Origin: Holosporales bacterium | Lineage (GTDB): Bacteria; Pseudomonadota; Alphaproteobacteria; RUG11792 | Direction of reading: 5' to 3' | DNA: 64,000 bases | NCBI GenBank assembly: GCA_031266135.1 | Contig: JAISBP010000003.1 | Location: 33,669 to 97,668 of the forward strand | Part shown: positions 25,951 through 35,507 of the stretch, piece after piece | Position numbering within the stretch: position 1 is the stretch's first letter | Layout: every line of letters begins with the position of its first letter | Translations under genes and position numbers: made by a program | Notes under the pieces: generated by a model | What the model saw: the letters and a program-made list of their open reading frames with translations, nothing else | What the model was told of the DNA's origin: nothing | Databases searched by the model: none

Positions 25951-27387
25951 ATGAGAGTTAATCTTAGATTCATTTCATTTATTAATGGGGTTATCCTTTG
26001 TGGATTAGCAATATCAATGTCAATTCCGGTATGTTTTGACATTCTGTTTTGTAATGGTCAATGCTTTGGAGTTTTCATACCATCCGTATTGTTTTGCCTT
26101 TTTATTGGGATTTCAACAATATTAGCCTGTCGAGACACATCTGAGCAGTTAAAGCTGACACAAAATGATTCCTACCTTTTGGTGGTTTCTATATGGGTTA
26201 TTGCATCCGTTTTCAGTGCGTTCCCCTTCTATTTCTATCATGGAACTGAATCTACATTTATACAGGCGCTTTTCGAATCAACTTCGGGACTAACGACTAC
26301 GGGGGTTACGATATACTCAGATGTAGAATCACTTCCGTTACCAATCCATCTTTGGAGATTTATTTTGCATTTCATGGGCGGAATCGGCGTCGTTGCTATT
26401 GGGATTATAGCACTTCCAATGATGCGTGTCGGTGGGATGCAATTATTCACCATAGAAAACTCGGATAAATCTAACAAAATATTCCCCAGGACTTCACATG
26501 TCGCATGGACTTTTGCATGTATATATTTCATTACCACGATTCTCTTTGCCCTAATTTTACGGACGAGTGGAATGGCTCCATTTGATGCTCTCTGTCATAG
26601 TATCTCTGCAATTTCAACCGGTGGATTCTCAACAAAAAACGCAGGTATTGCTGGATTTAGCTATTCTGGCATTTCTTTTATTTTGGCCATCGAAATGCTG
26701 CTGGGAGGCTTATCATTCACGGAAATTATTAGATGTTTCAAGTATGGGCCAAGATCTTTCTTGAAAAATCAGCAGACTTCTTGCTATATAAAAATTATAT
26801 TGATATCCATAACGTGCCCAATAGCAATTGGATTTTTTACGAGCCATGCATCGTTATCAATAGAAGCGATTGCGAAGCATGTTTTTAATACAATATCCTC
26901 TATCTCGACTACCGGATTTAATAATCATGGGCAATACATTAATTCCAATATATTATTTTTCTTACTGGCTCTGATTGGCGGATGCTCTGGATCCACTACG
27001 GGTGGTATCAAGGTATTTCGATTGCAGGTATTGTATAGCATCTTGAAGAACCAAATTACTCAACAGCATAATACAACTCAGCGCATGTCCATGAAATATC
27101 AAGGAAGGATTATCGATGAAAGCCTTATAATGTCAGTCATCACGTATTTCGTATTACTATCTGCACTCTTTCTTCTAAGCGTCGTGTTACTACATGTTTT
27201 TACAGAGATGAATATATCAAATATATGTCATATCGTTCTATCTCACATGTTTAATATTGGATACATTCCCGAAGTATCATCCATTAAATGGGTCGCAAAG
27301 ATAGTATTGATAACAGACATGATAGCCGGCAGATTGGAAATTATGCCCATAGTGATGCTGATTGGTTATCTGCGTTTTAGGCGATGA
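25951..27387 (+). CDS. trkH: Trk-type potassium uptake membrane subunit
   Basis: TrkH forms a K+ channel controlled by TrkA. The four pore-loop signatures are present: STSGLTTTGVT, SISAISTGGFS, TISSISTTGFN and LSHMFNIGYIPE. The membrane repeats lie in the expected order, and GGCSGSTTGGIKV precedes the third intracellular stretch. The longest frame starts at 25909 and would add a Cys-rich MHYNCVKCDICGNS. I prefer the ATG at 25951 because a TATAAT at 25915-25920 would lie inside the longer frame. No trkA is seen nearby. Confidence 0.92.
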   Translation: MRVNLRFISFINGVILCGLAISMSIPVCFDILFCNGQCFGVFIPSVLFCLFIGISTILACRDTSEQLKLTQNDSYLLVVSIWVIASVFSAFPFYFYHGTESTFIQALFESTSGLTTTGVTIYSDVESLPLPIHLWRFILHFMGGIGVVAIGIIALPMMRVGGMQLFTIENSDKSNKIFPRTSHVAWTFACIYFITTILFALILRTSGMAPFDALCHSISAISTGGFSTKNAGIAGFSYSGISFILAIEMLLGGLSFTEIIRCFKYGPRSFLKNQQTSCYIKIILISITCPIAIGFFTSHASLSIEAIAKHVFNTISSISTTGFNNHGQYINSNILFFLLALIGGCSGSTTGGIKVFRLQVLYSILKNQITQQHNTTQRMSMKYQGRIIDESLIMSVITYFVLLSALFLLSVVLLHVFTEMNISNICHIVLSHMFNIGYIPEVSSIKWVAKIVLITDMIAGRLEIMPIVMLIGYLRFRR

Positions 27388-27440
27388 TGTATGTTATTAT
27401 ATTTCCACTTCTTGCTACAATGTGCCTTTCCTGTACCACA

Positions 27441-28721
27441 TTAACACCTGCTTTTTCTCTTGCCAATCCCAAGATATAAATTGCATCTGAAGTTTCCAGT
27501 AAACGCTGGTCTAGATGGTGTGGGACCAGGTTCTGGTTCTACCACCGGAGGCTCTTCCTCTTCTACAGGAAGGTCTGGCTCTACCACCGGTGGATCTGGC
27601 TCTGCAGGAGGTTCTGGCTCTACCACTGGCGGCTCTGGCTCTGCAGGAGGTTCTGGTTCTACCACCGGAGGCTCTTCCTCTTCTACAGGAGGTTCTGGTT
27701 CTACCACTGGTGGATCTGGCTCGGCAGGGGGTTCTGGCTCTACAATATACTCTAGAGACTCCACCTTCATATAATAATCATAATACTTTTGCATGGTCCA
27801 TTTTGGGAACGGACATTTGTATGAACCTATACTGCTTCCTTCCAGTTTCATCCCGTTAACGTCATAATAATATGGATTGGTATTTGGCCCATAATTTAGT
27901 ACCGTTAATTTGGAGAATTGCGCTATTTTGCAATCAATTATAGTAAATGTATCTGGATCATCGTCAACAAAACTTAAGTATTGTTCTTTACTGGGCAAAG
28001 ATGGAACCAGTGCATCATATATGATCCACAAGTTATGCCTTGGCTTACCTATTTTTTTTTTATACTGATAAAATGTCTCATCAAAAGTTTGATTAGGAGT
28101 TTTCATATCTCTTAATTCTTGAAAAAAATTGCGCTCCCTCATTAAATTTAGATTTGCAACCATACATCCAGTTATATAGCGTTGCTGCATTACGGATTCA
28201 GTTTCTGTTGGGTAATCGCCATTCGTTGATAGGATACATTGAACAGAAGCTTCGCTGGCCTTCCATAATTTTCCAATGTCGTTAATGACTACGGTGTTTC
28301 CACTAAGGAATATAACCCTTGAAACTTCAAATGAATCTAAGAGGAGAGATAAAAAATATTTGAGATCTTCTATATTATCCCCTACATCATGACCAATTTC
28401 AGCGAGTTTACTCAAACTTGGTACGTTCGTTATATCCCAGTTACTGAACCTTCGTGGTTGTGCCAATGCGTCAATTTGTTCATAAATTTCAGTAAAATTC
28501 AGTCGCTGATCACTGAATGGATCTATAATGTAGAAATGTAAATTATCAGTACATAATTCATCATTATAATTTCTTAATATTGATATAAGAGATGTAAAAA
28601 TACCTCTCGGATTAGAGTTATCTATAATATATGCAAAATTTACATCATTCGTGGAGGCAGTACGCACATCAAATAACATCAGAATAAATAATATTAAAAA
28701 ACGAATAAAATGTAATTTCAT
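27441..28721 (-). CDS. Exported GT8-like protein with Pro/Glu repeat tail, DxD lost
   Basis: The 426-residue protein has a signal peptide (cleavage near RTAS) and then a GT8 glycosyltransferase-like domain. It shows VNFAYIIDN, SLISILRNYN, VIFLSGNTVVINDIGKLW and YITGCMVANLNLMRERNFF. The last corresponds to the family's nucleotide-side fNaGvmliNl motif. The metal-binding DxD, normally in the VIFLDxD position, reads SGN, so normal catalysis looks lost. Residues about 330-405 are tandem PEPP/EEEEPP repeats. The C terminus is basic with Cys. Such an export signal on a GT8 fold is unusual. The protein may be a secreted binding protein or effector; this is inference. Confidence 0.65.
   Translation of the reverse strand: MKLHFIRFLILFILMLFDVRTASTNDVNFAYIIDNSNPRGIFTSLISILRNYNDELCTDNLHFYIIDPFSDQRLNFTEIYEQIDALAQPRRFSNWDITNVPSLSKLAEIGHDVGDNIEDLKYFLSLLLDSFEVSRVIFLSGNTVVINDIGKLWKASEASVQCILSTNGDYPTETESVMQQRYITGCMVANLNLMRERNFFQELRDMKTPNQTFDETFYQYKKKIGKPRHNLWIIYDALVPSLPSKEQYLSFVDDDPDTFTIIDCKIAQFSKLTVLNYGPNTNPYYYDVNGMKLEGSSIGSYKCPFPKWTMQKYYDYYMKVESLEYIVEPEPPAEPDPPVVEPEPPVEEEEPPVVEPEPPAEPEPPVVEPEPPAEPDPPVVEPDLPVEEEEPPVVEPEPGPTPSRPAFTGNFRCNLYLGIGKRKSRC
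27531..27748 (-). repeat. 120-bp tandem repeat encoding Pro/Glu-rich segment
   Basis: The block starting at 27531 recurs at 27651 with an exact period of 120 bases (40 codons), identical over the first 40 bases. Each unit is built of 13- and 14-residue subunits (VVEPEPPAEPDPP-like and VVEPEPPVEEEEPP-like). Because the period is a multiple of three, copy-number change would keep the frame. Length variation between strains is likely. Confidence 0.85.
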
Positions 28722-28990
28722 TAATGGTAATATACATTAAATTACTAATTTACTAATTCAATATACTTATTAAATATTAATTATTTCTTAATGAAAATAC
28801 TTTTTTACAATAGATATACTTAGTGCCCCAAATATATAATTCTCCTCCATCATCCTGACTATACCTAACTATATTAGATCCTTTCTTAGAATTTTTTATG
28901 AGGTACCACTGGATCCAGGTTCTTGCTTTCTCTCGTGGGGACCTGTTACACTGAACCATATCGGGAGACGCTTTTGGTATTAATCCACGG
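28722..28990. other. Intergenic region upstream of recA
   Basis: These 269 bases separate the GT8-like gene from divergent recA. A minus-strand frame of 60 codons from ATG 28957-28959 (with WIQWYLIKNSKKG and WGTKYIYC) is visible. It lacks a ribosome binding site, so I do not call it a gene with confidence. The recA promoter must lie here. Confidence 0.3.
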
Positions 28991-30052
28991 ATGAGCATCG
29001 ATAAGAACAAGGCATTGGACGCCGCCTTATCTCAGATAGAAAAGATTTTCGGGCGTGGTTCCGTCATGAAGCTGGGCCAACGAGAAGTCATCGAGATTGA
29101 GTCCATTCCAACGGGGTCGATCGGGCTGGACATAGCCCTCGGGATCGGTGGATTCCCTAAGGGCAGAATAATCGAGGTATACGGGCCAGAGTCCTCAGGG
29201 AAGACGACGTTGGCGCTCCATGTCGTAGCCAATGCCCAGAAAAACGGTGGGAATTGCGCGTTTATAGACGCCGAGCATGCTCTAGATCCAGTCTATGCCA
29301 AGAAGCTCCACATCGATATAAATAATCTTATCATTTCACAACCAGATACTGGGGAACAGGCCCTGGAAATAGCCGATACCCTGGTCCGGAGTGGCGCCAT
29401 CGATGTATTGGTCGTCGATAGCGTCGCGGCCCTAGTTCCAAAGGCTGAGCTCGAGGGAGATATGGGTGATTCTCATATGGGGCTCCAGGCGCGCCTCATG
29501 AGCCAGGCCCTCAGGAAGTTGACGGGATCTATTTCGAGGACCAATTGCATGGTCATTTTCATCAATCAAATTCGCCAGAAGATAGGGGTCATGTTCGGGA
29601 ACCCCGAGACTACGACCGGTGGGAACGCCCTCAAATTCTACGCCTCCGTCCGCATCGATATAAGGCGAATCGGATCGATCAAAGATAGGGATGATGTGGT
29701 CGGTAATCAAACGCGAGTAAAGGTCGTGAAGAACAAGTTGGCTCCTCCGTTTAAGGTCGTGGAATTTGATATCATGTATGGAGAAGGTGTATCGAAGACC
29801 GGTGAGCTGATAGATCTCGGCGTCAGGGCAGGGATCATCGAAAAGTCTGGCTCATGGTATTCTTACAAGTCCTCCAAACTTGGGCAAGGTAAGGAGGCGG
29901 CGCGGACTTTCCTCAAAGAGAATCCGGAGATAGCCAATGAGATTGAGGCCGCCATTAGGGCAGATTCTGGAGCCGTTGCCGATACAATGATCGGAGAAGA
30001 AATAGTGATGGAGGCCAATGACGAAGTCATCGAAACAACGCCGACAGAGTAG
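28991..30052 (+). CDS. recA: Recombinase A
   Basis: RecA drives homologous recombination and SOS induction. The 353-residue protein has Walker [10 protein letters not shown], loop L1 [22 protein letters not shown], loop L2 [27 protein letters not shown] and the acidic C terminus. Length and sequence are canonical. The GC content of this gene looks higher than its AT-rich flanks, as for other conserved genes here. The end overlaps the start of lpxI by 35 bases. Confidence 0.97.
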   Translation: MSIDKNKALDAALSQIEKIFGRGSVMKLGQREVIEIESIPTGSIGLDIALGIGGFPKGRIIEVYGPESSGKTTLALHVVANAQKNGGNCAFIDAEHALDPVYAKKLHIDINNLIISQPDTGEQALEIADTLVRSGAIDVLVVDSVAALVPKAELEGDMGDSHMGLQARLMSQALRKLTGSISRTNCMVIFINQIRQKIGVMFGNPETTTGGNALKFYASVRIDIRRIGSIKDRDDVVGNQTRVKVVKNKLAPPFKVVEFDIMYGEGVSKTGELIDLGVRAGIIEKSGSWYSYKSSKLGQGKEAARTFLKENPEIANEIEAAIRADSGAVADTMIGEEIVMEANDEVIETTPTE

Positions 30053-30878
30053 CCCTCATACACCAACTGAGAACGCTACCAATTCTCAAGAGAAGGTCGC
30101 GGTCATAGCAGGCGGTGGGGATCTCCCCATGAGGATTTGCTCGAAGTTGGATGAGTTACACAGGGATTACGTATGTGTTTCGATCGCTGGGTTCGGACCA
30201 CAGGAGCATCAGCAGTTTAATATCGGCGAAATCGGACAGATTCTACGGTTTATTAAGGAGGCCCAAGCTAAGAGTATCCTATTCTGCGGACACGTTAAAC
30301 GTCCGAGTTTCTTTTCTTTGAAACTAGATAGTGTCGGGAAGAAGTGGCTGGCAAGCCTGGGGATTAAGTCATTTCTTGGAGACGATGCCCTCCTACGAGG
30401 AATCAAGAAGCTGATCCTTAGGGAAGGGTTTCAGGTGATCAGCCCACACAGTATCATGAATACGTTACTAACTCCACGTGGAGTCCTCACGAACCATCGA
30501 CCAACAGATCTGGATCTTCAAGATATAGCTCGTGGAATCTTCGTTCTAAACACGCTGGCGAAAACCGATGTAGGACAGGCCGTGATCGTTCAGGAAGGAG
30601 TGATCCTGGGGATCGAGGCCGCCGAGGGAACGTCCAGGCTTGTAAACAGGTGTAAGGACTTAAAACTGAATGAGCAGGGAGGAGTCCTGGTCAAGACCGC
30701 CAAAACAGGCCAGGACACTTCGATGGATCTCCCAACTGTGGGTCCACAGACCATCATCCAAGCAGCTGAATGTTCCTTGTCCGGTATCGCCCTGGGATCG
30801 GATAACTCGCAGATCATCGACTATGATGAAACCATATCGCTGGCCAATGCAAAAGGGATTTTCGTGATAGGAATTTGA
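30018..30878 (+). CDS. lpxI: UDP-2,3-diacylglucosamine diphosphatase LpxI
   Basis: LpxI hydrolyses UDP-2,3-diacylglucosamine to lipid X in lipid A synthesis, replacing LpxH in many alphaproteobacteria. The 286-residue protein has [11 protein letters not shown] at the start of the N-terminal domain. It also has [21 protein letters not shown], the [20 protein letters not shown] signature and [10 protein letters not shown]. The ATG at 30018 is preceded by GGAGG and gives a 24-residue N-terminal extension overlapping recA in another frame. With waaA nearby it shows that a Kdo-lipid A surface is made. Confidence 0.92.
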   Translation: MTKSSKQRRQSSPHTPTENATNSQEKVAVIAGGGDLPMRICSKLDELHRDYVCVSIAGFGPQEHQQFNIGEIGQILRFIKEAQAKSILFCGHVKRPSFFSLKLDSVGKKWLASLGIKSFLGDDALLRGIKKLILREGFQVISPHSIMNTLLTPRGVLTNHRPTDLDLQDIARGIFVLNTLAKTDVGQAVIVQEGVILGIEAAEGTSRLVNRCKDLKLNEQGGVLVKTAKTGQDTSMDLPTVGPQTIIQAAECSLSGIALGSDNSQIIDYDETISLANAKGIFVIGI

Positions 30879-30901
30879 GTTATTCTGAAAATATAATATG
30901 G

Positions 30902-30931
30902 TTGATACCGGAATACTGATGAATATATAAT
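30902..30931 (+). promoter_or_regulatory. Promoter of the 30993 exported-protein gene
   Basis: TTGATA (30902-30907), an 18-base spacer and a perfect TATAAT (30926-30931) precede the gene by about 55 bases. The -10 is consensus and the -35 has one mismatch to TTGACA. Confidence 0.65.
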
Positions 30932-30992
30932 TTCCATCAAGATAATCAAAATAACTAAGAAGAAACAGAATATGACAAGAGGACTATTCAAA

Positions 30993-31583
30993 ATGAGAAA
31001 AGTAGTTGCAGGGTTACTAATCGCGATGATATTCGCAAATAATCCATCGAATGCAACGGCCGAGATGTCGCACGATGTATCTGTAGACGGCCTCCAAAAG
31101 GAATTGAACGATAACTCTGTTACGCAGATAGGAACTCACATGAGTCAACTGGTCCATTACATTATTCAATCTCCGAACCGCCTGTACGATCTGGACGAGT
31201 ATGCTACTCGCAGTGGGCCAGGCCCGCGCATCATAGCAAAAGCGCTGAAAATAGTGAAAGCGCTCAATAAGTTAGATATACCCAGATACAACTACAATCA
31301 AACCGATCCAGAATTTATCGCTGTAGTGGGAGCCCAATTAGGTGAAATATGGAATGTTCCAGATGGCCTTCAACTCAGTGAAACTATAGTCGGATGGATC
31401 AATATACTCCACGATTCTCTACACGTTTTTTCAACAACAGATGAAGATTTTGTAGAAAATATAGGCAAAAACTTCGAGGGCGAAGATCTACTTGCAGCAT
31501 CTTTGAAAGAATTAAACATGAATCCACTAATATTCGCGGATGATCTGTTGTATTTACAACTAATACAATATTACGGTTATTAA
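30993..31583 (+). CDS. Exported protein of unknown function (30.99 kb)
   Basis: About 196 residues begin with a signal peptide (RKVVAGLLIAMIFANN, cleavage near NATA). The mature part is helical and acidic, without recognised motifs and without Cys. A GAGGA at 30979-30983 supports ATG 30993; the upstream ATG at 30972 would add seven residues and is the alternative. The gene has its own promoter and is not part of an operon. A role at the host interface is speculative. Confidence 0.65.
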   Translation: MRKVVAGLLIAMIFANNPSNATAEMSHDVSVDGLQKELNDNSVTQIGTHMSQLVHYIIQSPNRLYDLDEYATRSGPGPRIIAKALKIVKALNKLDIPRYNYNQTDPEFIAVVGAQLGEIWNVPDGLQLSETIVGWINILHDSLHVFSTTDEDFVENIGKNFEGEDLLAASLKELNMNPLIFADDLLYLQLIQYYGY

Positions 31584-31740
31584 TTATAAATCCGGTACTT
31601 TTTACGTCTTCTGGAGGTTTACTATGGAAGAGCCAGTGTATGCCACTCATAGATCTCTTCGAAAAATTTGTAGAGTATCATTGTCAAAAGAATCTGTCAA
31701 AATGATGTATAATTTTTAATGAGGGGAGATTTTTGATCAT

Positions 31741-32214
31741 ATGGTTATCGCAATGAAGAAAGTCAGTTTCATTTTTTATATACTCGGCATGTGCCTGGCC
31801 CAATATCCAGCCGATGGAACCGAGGCTTTTCGCATCGGTTTTACTATCAATGGAGATTCGTCGTGTGGGATACCAATTCTTATCTCAGCTCTTCCAGAGA
31901 TTAACAAACATACTATAATTATTGCTCAGAATTGTATCAACATGGGAACCGACATTCCTTGGATTTCAATCACAGTCCCTAGAGGGTCTGACCCTCGGTG
32001 CTGGTTCGTTGGAGACGGAAACATTCCTCCGATAACTTGCTTGGATCAAGACGCAATTTTATTTCTGCAGGAAGGGACTCCTCTATACTTTATCAAGGAT
32101 TGTTTCGGTAAGCATGGCCGATGGGGACGTGCGAAAGTTGATATGGACCTGTCTGCAGGTTTCTTGAATATTACTACCAGTTTTATAAACCCCAGTAATA
32201 CATCCCACATCTAA
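31741..32214 (+). CDS. Small Cys-containing exported protein
   Basis: The product has 157 residues from ATG 31741, or 153 from the ATG at 31753. It has a signal peptide (KKVSFIFYILGMCLA) and at least five Cys in the mature part, which suggests disulfides after export. The composition of beta-prone segments (ISITVP, FLNITTSF) hints at a beta-rich fold. GAGGGG at 31721-31726 lies somewhat far upstream. A TATAAT at 31708-31713 has no good -35. No family is recognised. Confidence 0.55.
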   Translation: MVIAMKKVSFIFYILGMCLAQYPADGTEAFRIGFTINGDSSCGIPILISALPEINKHTIIIAQNCINMGTDIPWISITVPRGSDPRCWFVGDGNIPPITCLDQDAILFLQEGTPLYFIKDCFGKHGRWGRAKVDMDLSAGFLNITTSFINPSNTSHI

Positions 32215-32475
32215 TCTATAACATGTTCCGTAAATACTATGGAACATTTCCATTGTTCTGCAGAAAATATGTTTGCAAGAGATCTGGTGAAAGACGTAAC
32301 CAACGCCGACACGCAAGAATTGATTGATTGGCGGAGAAGCTGTAGAATGTGCCATTGGTGTTTGTAAAGAGAGATGTAGTTGATGTATGTATCATCGGAG
32401 GTGCACAGCACATTTGCTGGGATACAATCCTGTCATGATCTATAGTAAATGCTAAAATATATTGCGTATTGAGGA

Positions 32476-33786
32476 ATGATGTTTTTTGTTTTATTGTTAC
32501 TTATAGTAGTAATATATATAGGATTAGCGCGTTATACCTCACCCTTCTTAAAAGGACTCAGCATAATTGCGATCCCTTTTATTAAGATATATATTAATAG
32601 GATGATTGCTAAGGGGTTGGAAAATTCGGCGAGGAAGGATGAAAGATTCGGCATTCCTTCCAGCTTTCGCCCATTTGGGAAGTTAATTTGGGTCCACGCA
32701 GCAAGCATCGGGGAAGTTTTATCGATTATTCCATTTATTGAGGAATTCAGAAGAATCAATAAAGATGTGTCGATTCTCCTCACTACGATGACTTTAACAG
32801 CCGCAGATACCGCTCAAAAAAGGTTAATGGGTACTGTAATACATCAACTTATGCCATTCGACGTTTATCCTTGGGTTAGAAGATTCATTAAGTTCTGGAG
32901 ACCAGATGCAGTTTTCTTTGTAGAATCAGAGCTTTGGCCAAATACCCTGTATTACCTATTTGAGAACGAAGTTACTACCTATCTATTAAATGCCAGAATC
33001 TCCGACAAAACGCTTAAGAGATTATATTTCATCAAGAAGTTCTTTCATGTTCTGCCGTTTAGTGCGTTCCAGAGTGTGTTCGTATCTTCTAGATCCATAA
33101 TACAGCACGTCAAAGAATTAGGCTCTAGAGATACGGTATTTAACCCGAATATTAAGACTATTTCACCTAAATTATCGACCGATAAAGGATCTATAGAAAA
33201 GCTTAGGTCGAAGATTAAAGAGAGAAAAGTTTGGATAGCGGTGAGTACACACGAGGGAGAGGAGGAGATCGTCCTCACTACCCATAAGAAACTCAAGGAG
33301 AAATACGAAGATGTGCTGACTGTGATTGCCGTTAGACACCCAGATCGTGCTGATAAAGTTCAGGACCTATGTAAATCGATGAGTATTTCCTCGGTGCGTC
33401 ATACTAATGCGTTTGGTGATGATCGAGTATTGCAAGAGGATGTGTATATTATAGATCAGATTGGATGCCTCGGGAATTTTTTTGAGGTAATAAATACGGT
33501 CTTGATGTGCGGCAGCCTAATCCCTGGAATAGGTGGTCATAATATTCTGGAGCCCCTGCATTTCCAGTGCAATATTGCGACCGGGCCTTACACTGGAAAT
33601 TTCAATGATATACTACAGGAAATCACAGGGTACTATACCGTGATTCAAGATCAAGAAGGATTGCTTACCTTTATACTGCAATCGTTCGAGAAGGATAGGC
33701 GACAGCCGGCCCTGAAAAGGGAATTGAATATCATGAGTATGTGGCACAATTCGATAAGACAAATATCACTGAATGTATATGGATGA
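32476..33786 (+). CDS. waaA: Kdo transferase WaaA (KdtA)
   Basis: WaaA attaches Kdo to lipid IVA at the inner membrane. The 436-residue protein has an N-terminal membrane anchor. It then shows WVHAASIGEVLSIIPFIEEF, LTTMTLTAADTAQKRL, FVESELWPNTLYYLFEN and a C-terminal GGHNILEPLHF in the donor-binding half. Length matches the family. It stands alone; 5' and 3' spacers hold no other gene. Confidence 0.94.
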   Translation: MMFFVLLLLIVVIYIGLARYTSPFLKGLSIIAIPFIKIYINRMIAKGLENSARKDERFGIPSSFRPFGKLIWVHAASIGEVLSIIPFIEEFRRINKDVSILLTTMTLTAADTAQKRLMGTVIHQLMPFDVYPWVRRFIKFWRPDAVFFVESELWPNTLYYLFENEVTTYLLNARISDKTLKRLYFIKKFFHVLPFSAFQSVFVSSRSIIQHVKELGSRDTVFNPNIKTISPKLSTDKGSIEKLRSKIKERKVWIAVSTHEGEEEIVLTTHKKLKEKYEDVLTVIAVRHPDRADKVQDLCKSMSISSVRHTNAFGDDRVLQEDVYIIDQIGCLGNFFEVINTVLMCGSLIPGIGGHNILEPLHFQCNIATGPYTGNFNDILQEITGYYTVIQDQEGLLTFILQSFEKDRRQPALKRELNIMSMWHNSIRQISLNVYG

Positions 33787-33973
33787 TGAATAGCATGATT
33801 TCCCTTGATTATTTGTCAATTCTGATTCTTCTTAATTGTATACAATGAATACTTCAATCCACAATTATTAACATACTTTTGTCTGAATTTTTTTACTCCA
33901 TATTTTGACGTGTTGGAATTAAAATATATCTCATCATAAGAGCAAGTATTGACTAAGTATAGATAAGTAAAGA

Positions 33974-34002
33974 TTGACTATTTATCAAATACATACTAGA
34001 AT
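33974..34002 (+). promoter_or_regulatory. Promoter of the 34159 exported-protein gene
   Basis: TTGACT (33974-33979) and TAGAAT (33997-34002) are separated by 17 bases, each with one mismatch to consensus. The predicted leader is about 150 bases long. Confidence 0.6.
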
Positions 34003-34107
34003 AAAGCTTGATATTAACACGTAATTGTGGAACCGGTCGCCATAATACCAACATAATCTTGTGTAATACTTCAGATCCATTCATGGATAAGAAATATTAG
34101 CGAAATT

Positions 34108-34137
34108 TTCTCGTTATCGCCAACTGAATAACGAGAA
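34108..34137 (+). promoter_or_regulatory. Leader hairpin just before the ribosome binding site
   Basis: TTCTCGTTAT (34108-34117) pairs perfectly with ATAACGAGAA (34128-34137), leaving a 10-base loop. Flanking AAATT/AATTT could extend the stem with small bulges. AAGGAGG follows seven bases later, so the hairpin could stabilise the mRNA or affect initiation. Confidence 0.5.
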
Positions 34138-34158
34138 TTTGATAAGGAGGTATCGAAA

Positions 34159-34800
34159 ATGAATAGTACGAATAGAAAGTTATTTAGGTGTGTTGCGCAC
34201 ATAGCCTGCACGATAGTAGCGTTGCAAGGAACAGAATTAACAATCCAAATTGCACACGCTTCTGAAGCTGAATTACCAGGAGGCGAGGCAAAGGCGAAGG
34301 CGTCTCTGAGCCAAGATAAAATCGATGAAATTACACATGAATACTGGGGAAACGTCGTAAATGCGCAGGTAATACCCCTCACACTACATAGCTATCTCAA
34401 CCCTAAAGATTTATCTGTATTCCACGATGCATTTATAAGTGGCGATCAATGGGCAAAAGACCTGGATGCTCTCATACCTTATCTTAATAGAGGAATGCAT
34501 CCGAATGATCCTAGATTTAGAAGTATTTTCGATTTATCTGAGAGATTCCCACAAGCCCATATAATTAAAAGGTACGCCAAAAGTGTTTTTGCAGCGCGTG
34601 ATTTTATTCTTGCAGCAAGTCCGCTTGAGGAAATGTCAGCTATGATCAAGCCTGGGAATTATCCACCATTTTTATATCTCAGTCTAGATTCCTCATCCGC
34701 CTTTGACGCCGCATTAACACGGGGCGAGCAATGGGCAAAAGATATAGACACTCTGTTTTGGTTCTGGAGAAATAGCACATCGATCCCTTATACAGGATAA
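34159..34800 (+). CDS. Exported protein with internal duplication
   Basis: This 213-residue protein has a signal peptide (cleavage near AHAS). The segment with FHDAFISGDQWAKDLDAL (about 91-108) is repeated as FDAALTRGEQWAKDIDTL (about 182-199). Preceding Leu/Ser/Tyr-rich stretches also correspond, so the mature protein consists of two copies of a domain of about 80-90 residues. It has a consensus ribosome binding site AAGGAGG at 34144-34150 and its own promoter. No known family is recognised. Confidence 0.7.
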   Translation: MNSTNRKLFRCVAHIACTIVALQGTELTIQIAHASEAELPGGEAKAKASLSQDKIDEITHEYWGNVVNAQVIPLTLHSYLNPKDLSVFHDAFISGDQWAKDLDALIPYLNRGMHPNDPRFRSIFDLSERFPQAHIIKRYAKSVFAARDFILAASPLEEMSAMIKPGNYPPFLYLSLDSSSAFDAALTRGEQWAKDIDTLFWFWRNSTSIPYTG

Positions 34801-35021
34801 GTCTCTACTCCTAAGCCCAGACTTTTGATCACATAAGAATTTCTTGGTTCAGACCGGGGATTCTCCAGGAGAAGTATGCATAATCTCCTGGAGCTCCACA
34901 GGATACATCTAGGGCATAATGGAAGGAAAGTATGACTACACCTAGGCTATCCGATAATAACAGCAGCAAAGAATATTTAATGCGTAATCCATTCTCCGAG
35001 AATTTTTCTAGGACAAAGTGA

Positions 35022-35507
35022 TCAGTGAGTCTTCCTCCAATAGAGGTCCAATAGCCCCAGACCAGCTCCGGCTCCAAGTAACAGTCCAGCCCCACCAATC
35101 AAACATCCTCCATATACCCTTGACAGATGGCTACCTGCAGAATATGTAACCGTATCCAAAGGAATTGCCCACAGCATCCCGCCAACGGTCATAAGTAGGC
35201 ATCTCCCACAAGTCGGATAACCAATTCGGTCTGGGAGTGTATGGTTACAGGCGGCAGCAGCCAGGGAAGTCCCTAACGCATAGGCCCCAATCCTGTACAG
35301 GTTGGCCTTGGAATCAGTATCGCCTCGGCTCTCGTCCGCACATTCATCGCGCCCCCAGTAGCCCAGATGGAATCCAGCGGCACCCCCAACGACAGCCCAA
35401 GCCGCTCCTGCTAGGACTTGTGCGAGAATTGGCGCGTTGCTGGGGGCCTCCATTGCGGATGATTGACCGATTCCACATAAAGCTGTTAGTATCATAAATT
35501 TCTTCGT
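35022..35507 (-). CDS. Small exported Gly-rich protein, start codon apparently ACG
   Basis: It is related to the 14377 protein. The leader (KKFMILTALCGIGQSS) matches KKVLQLTLLCGMGSS, and a Gly/Ala-rich hydrophobic region follows. In the 14377 gene, AGGAGG is followed after eight bases by ATGAAGAAA. Here AGGAGG is followed at the same place by ACGAAGAAA (start 35505-35507). The ATG has thus mutated to ACG. The nearest normal starts are an ATG at 35493-35495, too far from the ribosome binding site and trimming the signal peptide, and a TTG upstream of it. The gene may be silent, weakly translated from ACG, or use the internal ATG. About 161 residues, or 157 from the ATG. Confidence 0.55.
   Translation of the reverse strand, partial: TKKFMILTALCGIGQSSAMEAPSNAPILAQVLAGAAWAVVGGAAGFHLGYWGRDECADESRGDTDSKANLYRIGAYALGTSLAAAACNHTLPDRIGYPTCGRCLLMTVGGMLWAIPLDTVTYSAGSHLSRVYGGCLIGGAGLLLGAGAGLGLLDLYWRKTH

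Larger units (their letters stand above)
33787..34158. other. Intergenic region with promoter and leader hairpin
   Basis: No credible coding frame is seen. The first 180 bases are AT-rich without structure I can name. The right half has a promoter and a 150-base leader for the exported-protein gene at 34159, listed separately. Confidence 0.6.

Noticed and set aside
27460..27774. Plus-strand frame encoding a Gly/Ser/Thr repeat
   Set aside because: It is the antisense shadow of the Pro/Glu repeat of the GT8-like gene; all frames of a 120-bp multiple-of-three repeat stay open. It has no ribosome binding site.
28777..29010. 77-codon minus-strand frame upstream of recA
   Set aside because: The start overlaps recA on the other strand. 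The shorter ATG version has no ribosome binding site. It is noted only in the intergenic entry.
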